DNA of 6,477 nucleotides from NCBI GenBank assembly GCA_007131535.1, contig SLQI01000480.1, forward strand, positions 1-6,477, read 5' to 3'. Position 1 is the first letter of the stretch; each line of letters opens with the position of its first letter. Positions 1-5,959 of the stretch are shown piece by piece. The position numbers and the translations under genes were made by a program. Below the pieces are notes generated by a model. That model saw only the letters and a list, made by a program, of their open reading frames with translations, was not told the origin of the DNA and made no database searches. The stretch comes from Balneolales bacterium (GTDB lineage: Bacteria > Bacteroidota > Rhodothermia > Balneolales > Natronogracilivirgulaceae).

Positions 1-531
1 GGAGCCAACATTTCGCTGGAAGCCTCGCTGCGAACCGACAATATCAAAAGACTGATATTGTATGAGCCGGGTTATCCCATCGGTGGCCATAAATTTGCAT
101 CAGAGGAGGTGGTCGCTGGTATACAAGATATGATTGACAATGGCGAGGCAGAGGGGGCACTCATATTATTTATGCGTGAAGTCGCATCTCTGTCAGAGGA
201 AGAAATAGATGTATTTCGAACAGATCCGAGCTGGAAAAGCCGTGTAGATGCAGCCCACACCTTGTCTCGCGAAGAGCGGGCTGTCAGTGGGTACAGGTTC
301 GATGCAGACCGCTTTGCAAACATGGAGACGCCAACTCTGCTACTGACCGGCAGTGAAACACCACCAATCTTCAAAGAATCCATAAAGGCGGTTCACAATG
401 CCCTGCCCAACAGCCGGGTAGTTACCCTTGAAGGGCAAGCGCATATTGCCATGAACACCGCTCCGGAGCTATTCATTAAGGAAGTTCTGAGTTTTCTCAA
501 GGAAGATCAGGCCCAAACAACAAGTCAATAA
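1..531 (+). CDS. Alpha/beta hydrolase, C-terminal part (5' end outside window)
   Basis: The frame is open from base 1, so the gene begins upstream. The TTG at 58 lies inside the conserved segment and is not the start. The first visible residues (GANISLEAS) fit the helix after the GxSxG nucleophile elbow, so the catalytic Ser should lie about two codons off the left edge. Next comes the LYEP strand end (codons 58-69) typical of this hydrolase group, then a helical cap region. The segment TPTLLLTGSETPP follows, whose Glu (355-357) sits where the acid residue is expected. GQAH supplies the probable catalytic His (442-444), ahead of a C-terminal helix. It is probably a cytoplasmic serine hydrolase acting on an ester, lactone or similar small substrate; the substrate cannot be read from sequence. 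The stop lies 15 nt before a cupin gene, so the two are probably co-transcribed. Fold assignment is confident, reaction is not. Confidence 0.88.
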   Translation, partial: GANISLEASLRTDNIKRLILYEPGYPIGGHKFASEEVVAGIQDMIDNGEAEGALILFMREVASLSEEEIDVFRTDPSWKSRVDAAHTLSREERAVSGYRFDADRFANMETPTLLLTGSETPPIFKESIKAVHNALPNSRVVTLEGQAHIAMNTAPELFIKEVLSFLKEDQAQTTSQ

Positions 532-546
532 ACGAGGATCAATAAG

Positions 547-927
547 ATGGAAAAGCTGCAAATAACAGAATTTGTCAAAAAAAGTTTCGACAAGCCTGAT
601 GAGATTCTGGATTTCCCTGGCAACAAACTTCAACAAGTCAAACTGGGAAACTTTACGATAAGTCGCATTGAATTCGAACCCGGGTGGAACTGGTCTGAGA
701 CGTTACCTCCGATCATCGGTACCGAAACCTGTCAGTTCGAACACCCCATATTGATGGTTATTTCCGGCCGGTTTGCCGTGAAAATGGACGATGACGGCAC
801 AACCCAGGAATTCGGCCCCGGCGATATTGGAATGATTCCTCCGGGTCACGATGCGTGGGTTGTTGGCGATGAGCCGGTAACGGCATTCGACATTCAGGTA
901 TCGGATCCCGGAAACAAATTAAGATGA
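547..927 (+). CDS. Small WSE-type cupin domain protein
   Basis: This is a 126-residue single-domain cupin without signal peptide, so probably cytoplasmic. It starts at an ATG preceded by a GAGGA-like ribosome site about 10 nt upstream. The first cupin motif is atypical. Instead of HxH it has PGWNWSE (45-51), then GT (58-59), Cys62 and His66, followed by SGR (73-75) and a turn rich in Asp. The second motif is FGPGD (89-93), then IPPGHDAWVVGDEP (97-110), where His101 is the probable ligand. I recall this WSE...GTxxC...H pattern as a recurrent small cupin group of unknown biochemical role, possibly small-molecule binding or regulation. It directly follows the hydrolase with no room for a separate promoter, so it is likely made with it. 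A damaged second copy lies at 2569-2857. No enzyme activity can be assigned. Confidence 0.88.
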   Translation: MEKLQITEFVKKSFDKPDEILDFPGNKLQQVKLGNFTISRIEFEPGWNWSETLPPIIGTETCQFEHPILMVISGRFAVKMDDDGTTQEFGPGDIGMIPPGHDAWVVGDEPVTAFDIQVSDPGNKLR

Positions 928-1041
928 TGGATTACTTTATAGCCTAAGCTTCCAGTAGTTCAAATACTCCCAAAAATTACTAACGAATTTCAAATTAATG
1001 CATCATCAACCCAAAATGGGAAAATTCATGAGGTAAACATT

Positions 1042-1857
1042 ATGGCTAAGGAATCGATAGATTACCAGACCATCACTAAGAACCAAAAGGAAGTCTGGGA
1101 TGCGGCCAGCTATCAGCCGATCGCCCTCAAAATTATGGATATGACCGAGGATCTGATCCGGATTGTTGATCCGCGTCCGACACAGCGAGTATTAGACCTC
1201 GCCTGCGGCACCGGGAACGGGGCACTTGTAGCAGCAAGGCGGGAATGTAATGTAGTGGGCGTCGACTACGCCCCGTCGCTCATTGAGCGAGCCCGTAAAC
1301 GTGCTGACGCCGAAGGACTGGCCGTAGACTTTCGGATAGGTGATGTACAGGAGTTACCCTTTCCCGACGAGAGTTTCGACGTGGTCGTCTCTCTCTTTGG
1401 TGTAATGTTTGCACCGGACCAGAATAAAGCGGCCTCAGAGCTGCTCAGGGTCTGCAAGCCGGGTGGGAAGATTGGTCTGATATCCTGGCCACCAGATGGT
1501 TACGCAAGCGAGTTTCTGCGTGCACATGCTCGCTATAGCCCTCCTCCTCCTGAACTGAATCCGCCGATGCGCTGGGGAACAGAGGAGGGTCTGCAAGAGC
1601 TTCTCGGGAGTAACGTGCGATCTATCGAGAACGAGGTTCGTCGTAACTTCTTCTATGCAAAGTCGATCGACCATCTCACCGAGGAGTACCGAACCACTTT
1701 CGGGCCATCTGCTTCCACGTTTGCCACCTTGTCGCAGGAACATCAACAGCAGCTTAAAAACGAACTGACAGAAATTCTCCGTCGATACAATCTGGAGTCT
1801 GATGGTACGGCAAAGGTGGAGGCCGAATATTTGCAAACCATAGCCATACGCACGTAA
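1042..1857 (+). CDS. Class I SAM-dependent methyltransferase (UbiE-like fold)
   Basis: The 271-residue protein has all class I landmarks in order. Motif I is VLDLACGTGNG (50-60), which binds S-adenosylmethionine. An acidic residue at the end of strand 2 follows (GVDYAP, Asp75, ribose contact). Next are GDVQELPF (100-107, adenine side), FDVVVSLFGVMF (112-123), and the LLRVCKPGGKIGLISW segment (134-149). The C-terminal third (about 150-271), which would set the acceptor, has no diagnostic motif that I recognise; it includes a Pro-rich stretch (167-170). The start is supported by AGGTAA (1031-1036) five nt before the ATG. A 114-nt AT-rich gap separates it from the cupin upstream, so it may have its own promoter, though none is recognisable. 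It probably methylates a small molecule in the cytoplasm. A second, clearly different methyltransferase lies at 4332-5150. Fold is certain, substrate unknown. Confidence 0.92.
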   Translation: MAKESIDYQTITKNQKEVWDAASYQPIALKIMDMTEDLIRIVDPRPTQRVLDLACGTGNGALVAARRECNVVGVDYAPSLIERARKRADAEGLAVDFRIGDVQELPFPDESFDVVVSLFGVMFAPDQNKAASELLRVCKPGGKIGLISWPPDGYASEFLRAHARYSPPPPELNPPMRWGTEEGLQELLGSNVRSIENEVRRNFFYAKSIDHLTEEYRTTFGPSASTFATLSQEHQQQLKNELTEILRRYNLESDGTAKVEAEYLQTIAIRT

Positions 1858-1977
1858 CCCGCAATTTCTCAACGTTCACTAAATAAGCCTGTAAGGATGA
1901 TATAAATCGCGGTTTTTTCGGGCTTATATATATACAGAGTCGCTACACTAACACATTAATTAAACCAAATAGAGATT

Positions 1978-2481
1978 ATGAACAGAGTAATCTACTTCCG
2001 AACCGGTACGTGTGTGCTGTTAGCAGCATCATTATTCATATTAGGCTGTAACGGAAATGATGATGCAAATATGCCTGTCGGCAATCAGCAGGCTTTTACA
2101 GTCGAGTATAATGACCCGAATATTGAGTGGGGCGCATGCCCTGAGTTTATGCCTGAGGGTTGTGAACTCGCTGTAATCCAAGGTAATCCTGAAGAACCTA
2201 ACGCCGACGTATTATTTAAACTGGAGCCAAACACTACCGTAGAAAGACATTGGCACACTTCAGCAGAACGTATGGTTTTACTTTCCGGGGAACTGGAAGT
2301 GGATTATGACGGACAGGATCCTGTGACGTTAGGACAAGGAGTATATGCATACGGGCCCGCCGGTCTGGCTCACGAAACACACTGTCTGGATGAAGGCGAC
2401 TGTATTCTGTTCATTGCATTCGAAGAGCCTGTGGACGCTATATCAGTGGAAGATGAGGAGCCGCCGTTAGCAGTTGATTGA
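1978..2481 (+). CDS. Cupin-domain lipoprotein (exported)
   Basis: The 167-residue product begins with a basic N-terminus, a hydrophobic stretch (about 12-22) and a lipobox-like ILGC ending at Cys24. It should be lipidated and anchored outside the cytoplasm. After an acidic linker, the mature part has WGACPEFMPEGCELAV (51-66) and a canonical cupin motif HWHTSAERMVLLSGEL (91-106). The usual metal ligands are present: His91, His93, Glu97, and His132 in GLAHETHC. Four cysteines (54, 62, 136, 142) flank the barrel and could form disulfides in an exported protein; this is inference. The C-terminus ends in FIAFEEPVDA followed by an acidic tail. I recall this domain from other single-domain exported cupins, but no reaction is established to my knowledge. 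The ATG at 1978 has only a weak AGAG site upstream; the signal peptide supports this start. Gaps of 120 nt upstream and 375 nt downstream (to the SDR) suggest a monocistronic unit. Confidence 0.88.
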   Translation: MNRVIYFRTGTCVLLAASLFILGCNGNDDANMPVGNQQAFTVEYNDPNIEWGACPEFMPEGCELAVIQGNPEEPNADVLFKLEPNTTVERHWHTSAERMVLLSGELEVDYDGQDPVTLGQGVYAYGPAGLAHETHCLDEGDCILFIAFEEPVDAISVEDEEPPLAVD

Positions 2482-2568
2482 AGTTTTAGCTCATACATAC
2501 TTTCGGTATCTAAGTGCAGTCGGAATAATCGTCCGATATTAAATGCCACAGAATAATTCGAAGATAAA

Positions 2569-2857
2569 ATGTCTGAAAATAACACTAAAAAGCTTTAATA
2601 ATCTTGATGTGGCAACAGCTTATCCCAAAACTAATTACAGGTTAGCGAATGGTATTTGAGTCGGGTTGGCGCTGGTCAGAAACTTTGCCTGAATATACAG
2701 GTACAGATAACTGCCGAAAAAAAATGATAATGGTAAATTCTATGAATTCGGTTCCGGAGATATTGCTATGATTCCTCCCGATCACAATGCCTGGGTGGTG
2801 GGGGGTGAACCTGTTGTAGGAATTGACCTCCAGCCAATAAACGCTCACTGTAGCTGA
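2569..2857 (+). pseudogene. Decayed WSE-type cupin, paralogue of 547-927
   Basis: No single frame encodes a protein here, but pieces in three frames line up with the intact cupin at 547-927. From ATG 2569 the frame gives MSENNTKK and stops at 2596. One frame over, KSFNNLDVATAYPKTNYRLA (about 2588-2647) matches the KKSF region. A second frame change leads to MVFESGWRWSETLPEYTGTDNCR (2649-2717), clearly the WSE/GTxxC motif. After a run of eight A (2717-2724) the frame changes again and gives EFGSGDIAMIPPDHNAWVVGGEPVVGIDLQ (2744-2833), ending at TGA 2855-2857. Between the Cys codon and the Gly of the turn there are 17 nt, against 63 nt in the intact copy. That is a net loss of 46 nt, which removes the ligand His66 and the SGR strand and itself shifts frame. 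The gene is therefore dead even if single-base errors are allowed. Its stop overlaps the SDR start by one base, indicating a former coupled pair. Confidence 0.88.
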
Positions 2858-3687
2858 TGAAACTTACTGAAACCAACGCCCTTCTTACAGGTGCTTCACG
2901 CGGACTCGGGAAACATATAGCCCTGGCACTGGCACAGGAAGGGGTTAATCTTGTTCTTGTTGCCCGCTCAGCTGATGCCCTGAGTGAAGTAGCTGATCGT
3001 GTTAAATCACACAACGTAAATGCTGTTTCGATTACAGCCGACCTTTCTGATAAAAAGCAGGTAAAAACACTCATAGAAAGGGCTGAATTGGAATTGGGGC
3101 CCCTGGATCTACTCATTAATAATGCTGGTCTCGAACTAATCAGAACTTATGATCAGTACCCGACTGAAAAAATTGATACGATTGTGCAGGTGAACCTTAT
3201 TTCGGCTATGCAGCTTACACGAGCTGTACTGCCGGGTATGCTGCAACGTGGTCGCGGTCATATTGTAAACATTTCGTCACTTGCAGGTAAATTGGGATTC
3301 CCATGCCAAACCCCTTATTCCGCAACCAAAGCCGGCCAGGTCATGTTCACGCACTCACTGCGGGCCGAATTAATAGACAAACCAGTCGGAGTCTCTGTCG
3401 TTTGTCCGGGTTTTGTGAATGAAGACGGTATGTACGCCAACATAAGCGAGAAGTTTGGAGCGGCTCCGAATACAATGAAGCCAACCTCACCGGATAAAGT
3501 TGCTCGTGCGGTTATCAAAGTAATCAAGCGGGATGCTGCGGAAGCTATAGTCAATCCGACACCGGTCCGGCCAACTACAGTCATTCGGGAGATATTTTCG
3601 GGAATAACCCCATATATACACAAAGCAGCGGGATTGACCCGCTACTCACGAAAGATATCGGAAGAGTCAATGGAAAGTGAACCATAA
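2857..3687 (+). CDS. Short-chain dehydrogenase/reductase (classical SDR)
   Basis: This is a 276-residue Rossmann oxidoreductase with the complete classical SDR set. It has the cofactor glycine motif TGASRGLG (11-18), Arg37 at the end of strand 2 (often linked to NADPH preference), Asp62 in ADLSD, NNAG (88-91), Asn113, Ser141 in NISS, Tyr154 and Lys158 in YSATK, and PG (184-185). Ser-Tyr-Lys-Asn are the catalytic residues. The length is near the family norm of about 250 plus a C-terminal extension (about 225-276) that varies with substrate. It should reduce or oxidise a carbonyl/alcohol group on an unknown small substrate in the cytoplasm. The ATG forms a TGATG overlap with the stop of the decayed cupin, and I see no good ribosome site. 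Translation may once have relied on coupling to that gene; how it starts now is unclear. It ends 114 nt before the OsmC gene. Confidence 0.94.
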   Translation: MKLTETNALLTGASRGLGKHIALALAQEGVNLVLVARSADALSEVADRVKSHNVNAVSITADLSDKKQVKTLIERAELELGPLDLLINNAGLELIRTYDQYPTEKIDTIVQVNLISAMQLTRAVLPGMLQRGRGHIVNISSLAGKLGFPCQTPYSATKAGQVMFTHSLRAELIDKPVGVSVVCPGFVNEDGMYANISEKFGAAPNTMKPTSPDKVARAVIKVIKRDAAEAIVNPTPVRPTTVIREIFSGITPYIHKAAGLTRYSRKISEESMESEP

Positions 3688-3801
3688 ATAAATCGTTGGT
3701 TTAGCCGATTAATAGGAACTTTTAATAGTAGTAAGTGTCATATCATTGGCTATAATTCTTATTACTGATAAACCAGCCTAAGTTCATATAGCACCTTACC
3801 T

Positions 3802-4335
3802 ATGGCAAATACGCAAACCATCAAAACCGCTTTTGAAAGAAACCGGAAAGCGGTATCACTTCGTCCCGAAATAGGGCAAGGAACAGCGGTTACCAAAATC
3901 CGGCTGTTCAACGGTACTTCATGTGAAGTTGAACATAAGCACTGGAAGTTTACAGTAGATGTCGGAACCGGTGAAGGCGGTAATGATGCCGGACCCGGTC
4001 CGGGCATATTGGAACGTGGAGCACTTGGAAGCTGCCTGGCTATAGGGTGTGCTCAAATGGCTGCGGTCATGGAAGTTCCTATCAATCATCTGGAAGTGGA
4101 AATCGAGACAGACACGGATGCCCGCGGGATGTTGGGTGTTGATGATCGCTCACCTGGTTACCAGGCAGTCCGGTACAAAATTTACATTGATAGTCCGGCT
4201 TCGGAAGAGCAGGTGAACAATGTCGTGCGGGAAGTGGAACGGCTCAACCCTACCCTGGACAACTTTCGCCGTGCCTTGCCGGTGGAAGGTGAGCTGCACA
4301 TAAATCAAAGCAAACTAAAGGAAGAAGAAGAATGA
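3802..4335 (+). CDS. OsmC-fold family protein, second conserved Cys absent
   Basis: The 177-residue protein matches the OsmC/YhfA fold. A beta-rich N-terminal half holds GTGEGGNDAGPGPG (55-68), the loop before the central helix. The helix then carries ERGALGSCLAIGCAQMAA (71-88), in which Cys78 is the conserved helix cysteine. Conserved late features are SPGYQAVRYKIYIDSPAS (117-134) and NPTLDNFRRALPVEGELHI (149-167). In thiol peroxidases of the Ohr/OsmC type a second reactive Cys starts this late segment; here it is Asn149. Cys83, one turn after Cys78, is the only nearby thiol. Canonical two-Cys hydroperoxide reduction is therefore doubtful, and YhfA-like or binding roles are alternatives. The start at 3802 fits the family N-terminus but has no visible ribosome site. 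The gene overlaps the next by ATGA. Its acidic C-terminal tail (KEEEE) is encoded by the purine-rich stretch that also serves as the ribosome site of the downstream gene. Confidence 0.88.
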   Translation: MANTQTIKTAFERNRKAVSLRPEIGQGTAVTKIRLFNGTSCEVEHKHWKFTVDVGTGEGGNDAGPGPGILERGALGSCLAIGCAQMAAVMEVPINHLEVEIETDTDARGMLGVDDRSPGYQAVRYKIYIDSPASEEQVNNVVREVERLNPTLDNFRRALPVEGELHINQSKLKEEEE

Positions 4336-5150
4336 AACCGGAATTACAGCGACGAGTACAGCGATATGGCTGGGATAAAGCGGCCCTGTACTATGAATCG
4401 GCATGGAAACAGCAGTTAAAGCCGGCTCACGACCGGATGCTTGAATTGGCCAACTTGCAACGCGGGGAAAAAGTGCTTGAAACGGCTTGCGGAACCGGGT
4501 TGGTAGTTTTTCGTGCCGCACCGCCTGTTGCTCCCGATGGCGAAGTAATGGGTACCGACATCTCCGATACTATGGTTCAAACGGCAACAGAGACGGCAAA
4601 ACAACTGGATATTCGTAATGTAAGATTCAAACAGATGGATGCGGAGCAACTCAAATTCGAGGATGCTACGTTCGATGCGGCACTTTCCGGGCTGGGGCTC
4701 ATGTATATGCCGGACCCGGTTCGGGCCTTGCAGGAGAAATACCGGGTACTCAAACCCGGTGGCCGGGTGGCCGTGGCCATCTGGGGTGAGCGTAAAAAGT
4801 GCGGCTGGTCAGAAATATTTCCAATAGTAGATAAACGCGTTGCCTCAGATGTCTGCCCGATGTTTTTTCAGCAAGGCACCGGAAACACCCTGAATATGTC
4901 GTTAGAGCAAGCCGGTTTTGCAAACATAACAACCGAGCGATTTGATACCACGCTCCGGTTTGATTCCGACGAACACATCATTACAGCAGCCTTTTCCGGC
5001 GGTCCGGTAGCCCTGGCCTATGACAAATTTGACGAACAAACCAAAGAAGAAGCACATGCGGAGTACCTGGAATCCGTGGCGGCATACCGAAACGGATCCG
5101 CATACGACATCCCGGGCGAGTTTGTTGTTGCAGTGGGTTACAAGCAATAA
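4332..5150 (+). CDS. Class I SAM-dependent methyltransferase, UbiE/Coq5-like
   Basis: The 272-residue protein has a basic/aromatic N-terminal helix (QRYGWDKAALYYESAW, 10-25) common in UbiE-like methyltransferases. Motif I follows as VLETACGTG (48-56), then GTDIS with Asp76 (cofactor ribose contact), QMDAEQLKF (101-109), FDAALSGLGLMYMPDP (114-129), and YRVLKPGGRVAVAIWGER (137-154). The C-terminal region includes LEQAGFANI (191-199), which often follows the core fold in this group. The substrate is not evident; quinone-like or other small lipophilic acceptors are known for relatives. The ATG overlaps the OsmC stop by 4 nt (ATGA), with AAGGAAG (4318-4324) seven nt upstream, so translation is probably coupled. 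A strong hairpin begins on the base after the stop. The protein differs substantially from the methyltransferase at 1042-1857, so this is not a recent duplication. Confidence 0.92.
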   Translation: MKPELQRRVQRYGWDKAALYYESAWKQQLKPAHDRMLELANLQRGEKVLETACGTGLVVFRAAPPVAPDGEVMGTDISDTMVQTATETAKQLDIRNVRFKQMDAEQLKFEDATFDAALSGLGLMYMPDPVRALQEKYRVLKPGGRVAVAIWGERKKCGWSEIFPIVDKRVASDVCPMFFQQGTGNTLNMSLEQAGFANITTERFDTTLRFDSDEHIITAAFSGGPVALAYDKFDEQTKEEAHAEYLESVAAYRNGSAYDIPGEFVVAVGYKQ

Positions 5151-5181
5151 GCCGGCTGTCCGGCGTAGCCGGGCTGTCGGC
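5151..5181 (+). terminator. GC-rich hairpin abutting the methyltransferase stop
   Basis: The arms GCCGGCTGTCCGGC (5151-5164) and GCCGGGCTGTCGGC (5168-5181) pair over 14 positions with two G-U pairs and one mismatch, leaving a GTA loop. It starts right after the TAA stop. No T run follows (ATGCGAGC), so it is not a classical intrinsic terminator. It could protect the mRNA 3' end or assist factor-dependent termination. The first arm also folds on itself (GCCGG-CTGT-CCGGC). AGCAATA occurs on both sides (5143-5149 and 5187-5193). Confidence 0.45.
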
Positions 5182-5208
5182 ATGCGAGCAATAGAAAACA
5201 ATGAGGGT

Positions 5209-5251
5209 AACCGCAGGGAGTGCGGAGTTATGCGCTGAGTACGCTGAGAGG
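5209..5251 (+). repeat. Possible degenerate copy of the 3' end of the 130-bp repeat
   Basis: Starting at AACCGC (5209) and ending at GAGAGG (5251), this segment follows the spacing of the repeat's last third, which runs from AACCGC to CGCAGAGG in the two better copies. It shows AACCGC, GGAG, GCGCTGAG and CGCTGAGAGG-like blocks with many substitutions. It is probably an older, truncated family member. Chance similarity of G-rich words cannot be excluded. Confidence 0.4.
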
Positions 5252-5310
5252 AATTGGGGTGGCGGAATGGTGAAGTATTGGATAGGACTCCCTTATTCTA
5301 CCATAAACCT

Positions 5311-5438
5311 CTTAATTTCCCTCTGTGTCCCCGGTGTGCTCTGTGGTAAAACAGAGTGGAACCGCCAACGCCAAGGGCGCAAAGGAGGAAGGGGAACCGC
5401 TTAGAGCGCAGGGTTTTTCGCCGAGGTGCGCAGAGGGG
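5311..5438 (+). repeat. Dispersed repeat, copy A (128 bp)
   Basis: It matches copy B (5519-5648) over its whole length. By hand alignment there are two substitutions, plus a 2-nt deletion (GA missing in the CCGCCAA/CGCCAAG block). It opens with CTTAATTTCCCTCTGTG and ends with GTGCGCAGAGGGG. The ends form imperfect inverted repeats. It is much richer in G and C than its AT-rich flanks. Words such as CTCTGTGGTAAAA and CCGCCAAGACGCCAAG are familiar to me from non-coding repeats scattered through several bacterial phyla, often near GxxExxY-type genes. That is recollection; no such gene is in the window. Confidence 0.9.
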
Positions 5439-5518
5439 GATAGTTCTTTGTTTTGTCATGGGTATTCTCCCACGAGAACACTTGTGGATCTTTGAAAAGT
5501 GCTTGTTTAGGATTATCC

Positions 5519-5648
5519 CTTAATTTCCCTCTGTGTCCCCGGTGTGCTCTGTGGTAAAACAGAGTGGAACCGCCAAGACGCCAAGGGCGCAAAGGGGGAA
5601 GGGGAACCGCTGAGAGCGCAGGGTTTTTCGCCGAGGTGCGCAGAGGGG
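5519..5648 (+). repeat. Dispersed repeat, copy B (130 bp)
   Basis: This is the second and apparently fuller copy, in the same orientation as copy A and separated from it by 80 nt. The left end CCCTCTGTGTCCCCGG (5527-5542) and the reverse complement of the right end (5632-5647) match at 13 of 16 positions with one gap. Two of the differences would still pair as G-U in RNA. Internally CTCTG and CAGAG (either side of TGGTAAAA) make a small hairpin. The 80-nt spacer holds a short perfect hairpin, TTCTC-CCAC-GAGAA (5465-5478). The pattern suits a hairpin-forming, non-autonomous repeat, not an insertion sequence; no transposase frame is present. Confidence 0.9.
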
Positions 5649-5788
5649 TTTGGGAATAATGTTGAAATAAAGTTAAGCCGTAGTTCAATATAGATAAACA
5701 CGAATTCTGAAAACTGTTTGCTTGTTTGACTTTGAGTAGCCACTTAAACCTTGATTATATACCACAATTCTGAAAATTCAAAAAACGT

Positions 5789-5959
5789 ATAGCCCCACAG
5801 CTATGGGTCGATTGTATTGTAGAAGCCATACCCGGGGATTATTAACCGGAAATGCTTCTGGATGCCGGATTTGGTAATATTCAGATTCTTCATCATCACG
5901 GTTATTTCACTGAAAGTCCAAATATGTCAACTAAAAATGCAGCAAAAAACACAGGACTA
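5789..5959 (+). pseudogene. Probable remnant of a methyltransferase C-terminus
   Basis: One frame reads IAPQLWVDCIVEAIPGDY, then TAA (5843-5845), then PEMLLDAGFGNIQILHHHGYF and TESPNMSTKNAAKNTGLL. The segment resembles the C-terminal part of one class I SAM methyltransferase group as I remember it: a WxxCI(x)GA(I/L)P strand, an LLxDAGF helix-turn, then YFxxSPSxxT(R/K). The internal stop, the absence of any N-terminal SAM-binding core upstream and the lack of a ribosome site mark it as a fragment. It is not a leftover of the neighbouring 4332-5150 gene, whose C-terminus differs and is intact. The match is by eye, so the family call is moderate. The frame runs on without a stop into the next cupin, which I regard as chance. 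Confidence 0.5.

Noticed and set aside
1883..1927. Inverted repeat ATAAGCCTG / CGGGCTTAT between the first methyltransferase and the lipoprotein cupin, considered as a terminator.
   Set aside because: The stem is 9 bp with one G-U pair, but the loop is 27 nt and it is followed by ATATATACAG, not a T run. The TTTTTT lies inside the loop. It could be chance.
2520..2536. Hairpin TCGGA-ATAATCG-TCCGA after the lipoprotein cupin.
   Set aside because: The stem is only 5 bp with no T tract, too weak to call as a terminator.
2370..3116. Minus-strand frames opposite the lipoprotein cupin, the dead cupin and the SDR.
   Set aside because: They are shadows of plus-strand coding sequence. The plus-strand readings carry recognisable conserved motifs; the minus-strand ones do not.
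3751..3756. TATAAT upstream of the OsmC gene as a sigma70 -10 box.
   Set aside because: There is no matching -35 hexamer at normal spacing, and in a probable Bacteroidota-like host this motif is a poor predictor in AT-rich DNA.
928..3801. An integron-like cassette array: same-strand small genes with gaps of similar length.
   Set aside because: I looked for RYYYAAC and GTTRRRY core sites and paired palindromic ends in the gaps and found none in a consistent arrangement. No integrase is present.
5311..5648. A CRISPR array or insertion sequence.
   Set aside because: There are only two copies of about 130 bp with one spacer and no cas genes, which is not CRISPR. No transposase frame is present, so it is not an insertion sequence.
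5401..5743. Minus-strand reading frames of 95 and 76 codons, and plus-strand frames at 5020-5404.
   Set aside because: They translate the dispersed repeats and their surroundings (giving words such as YHRAHRGHRG), have no ribosome sites and no family features. The one at 5020 overlaps the intact methyltransferase.
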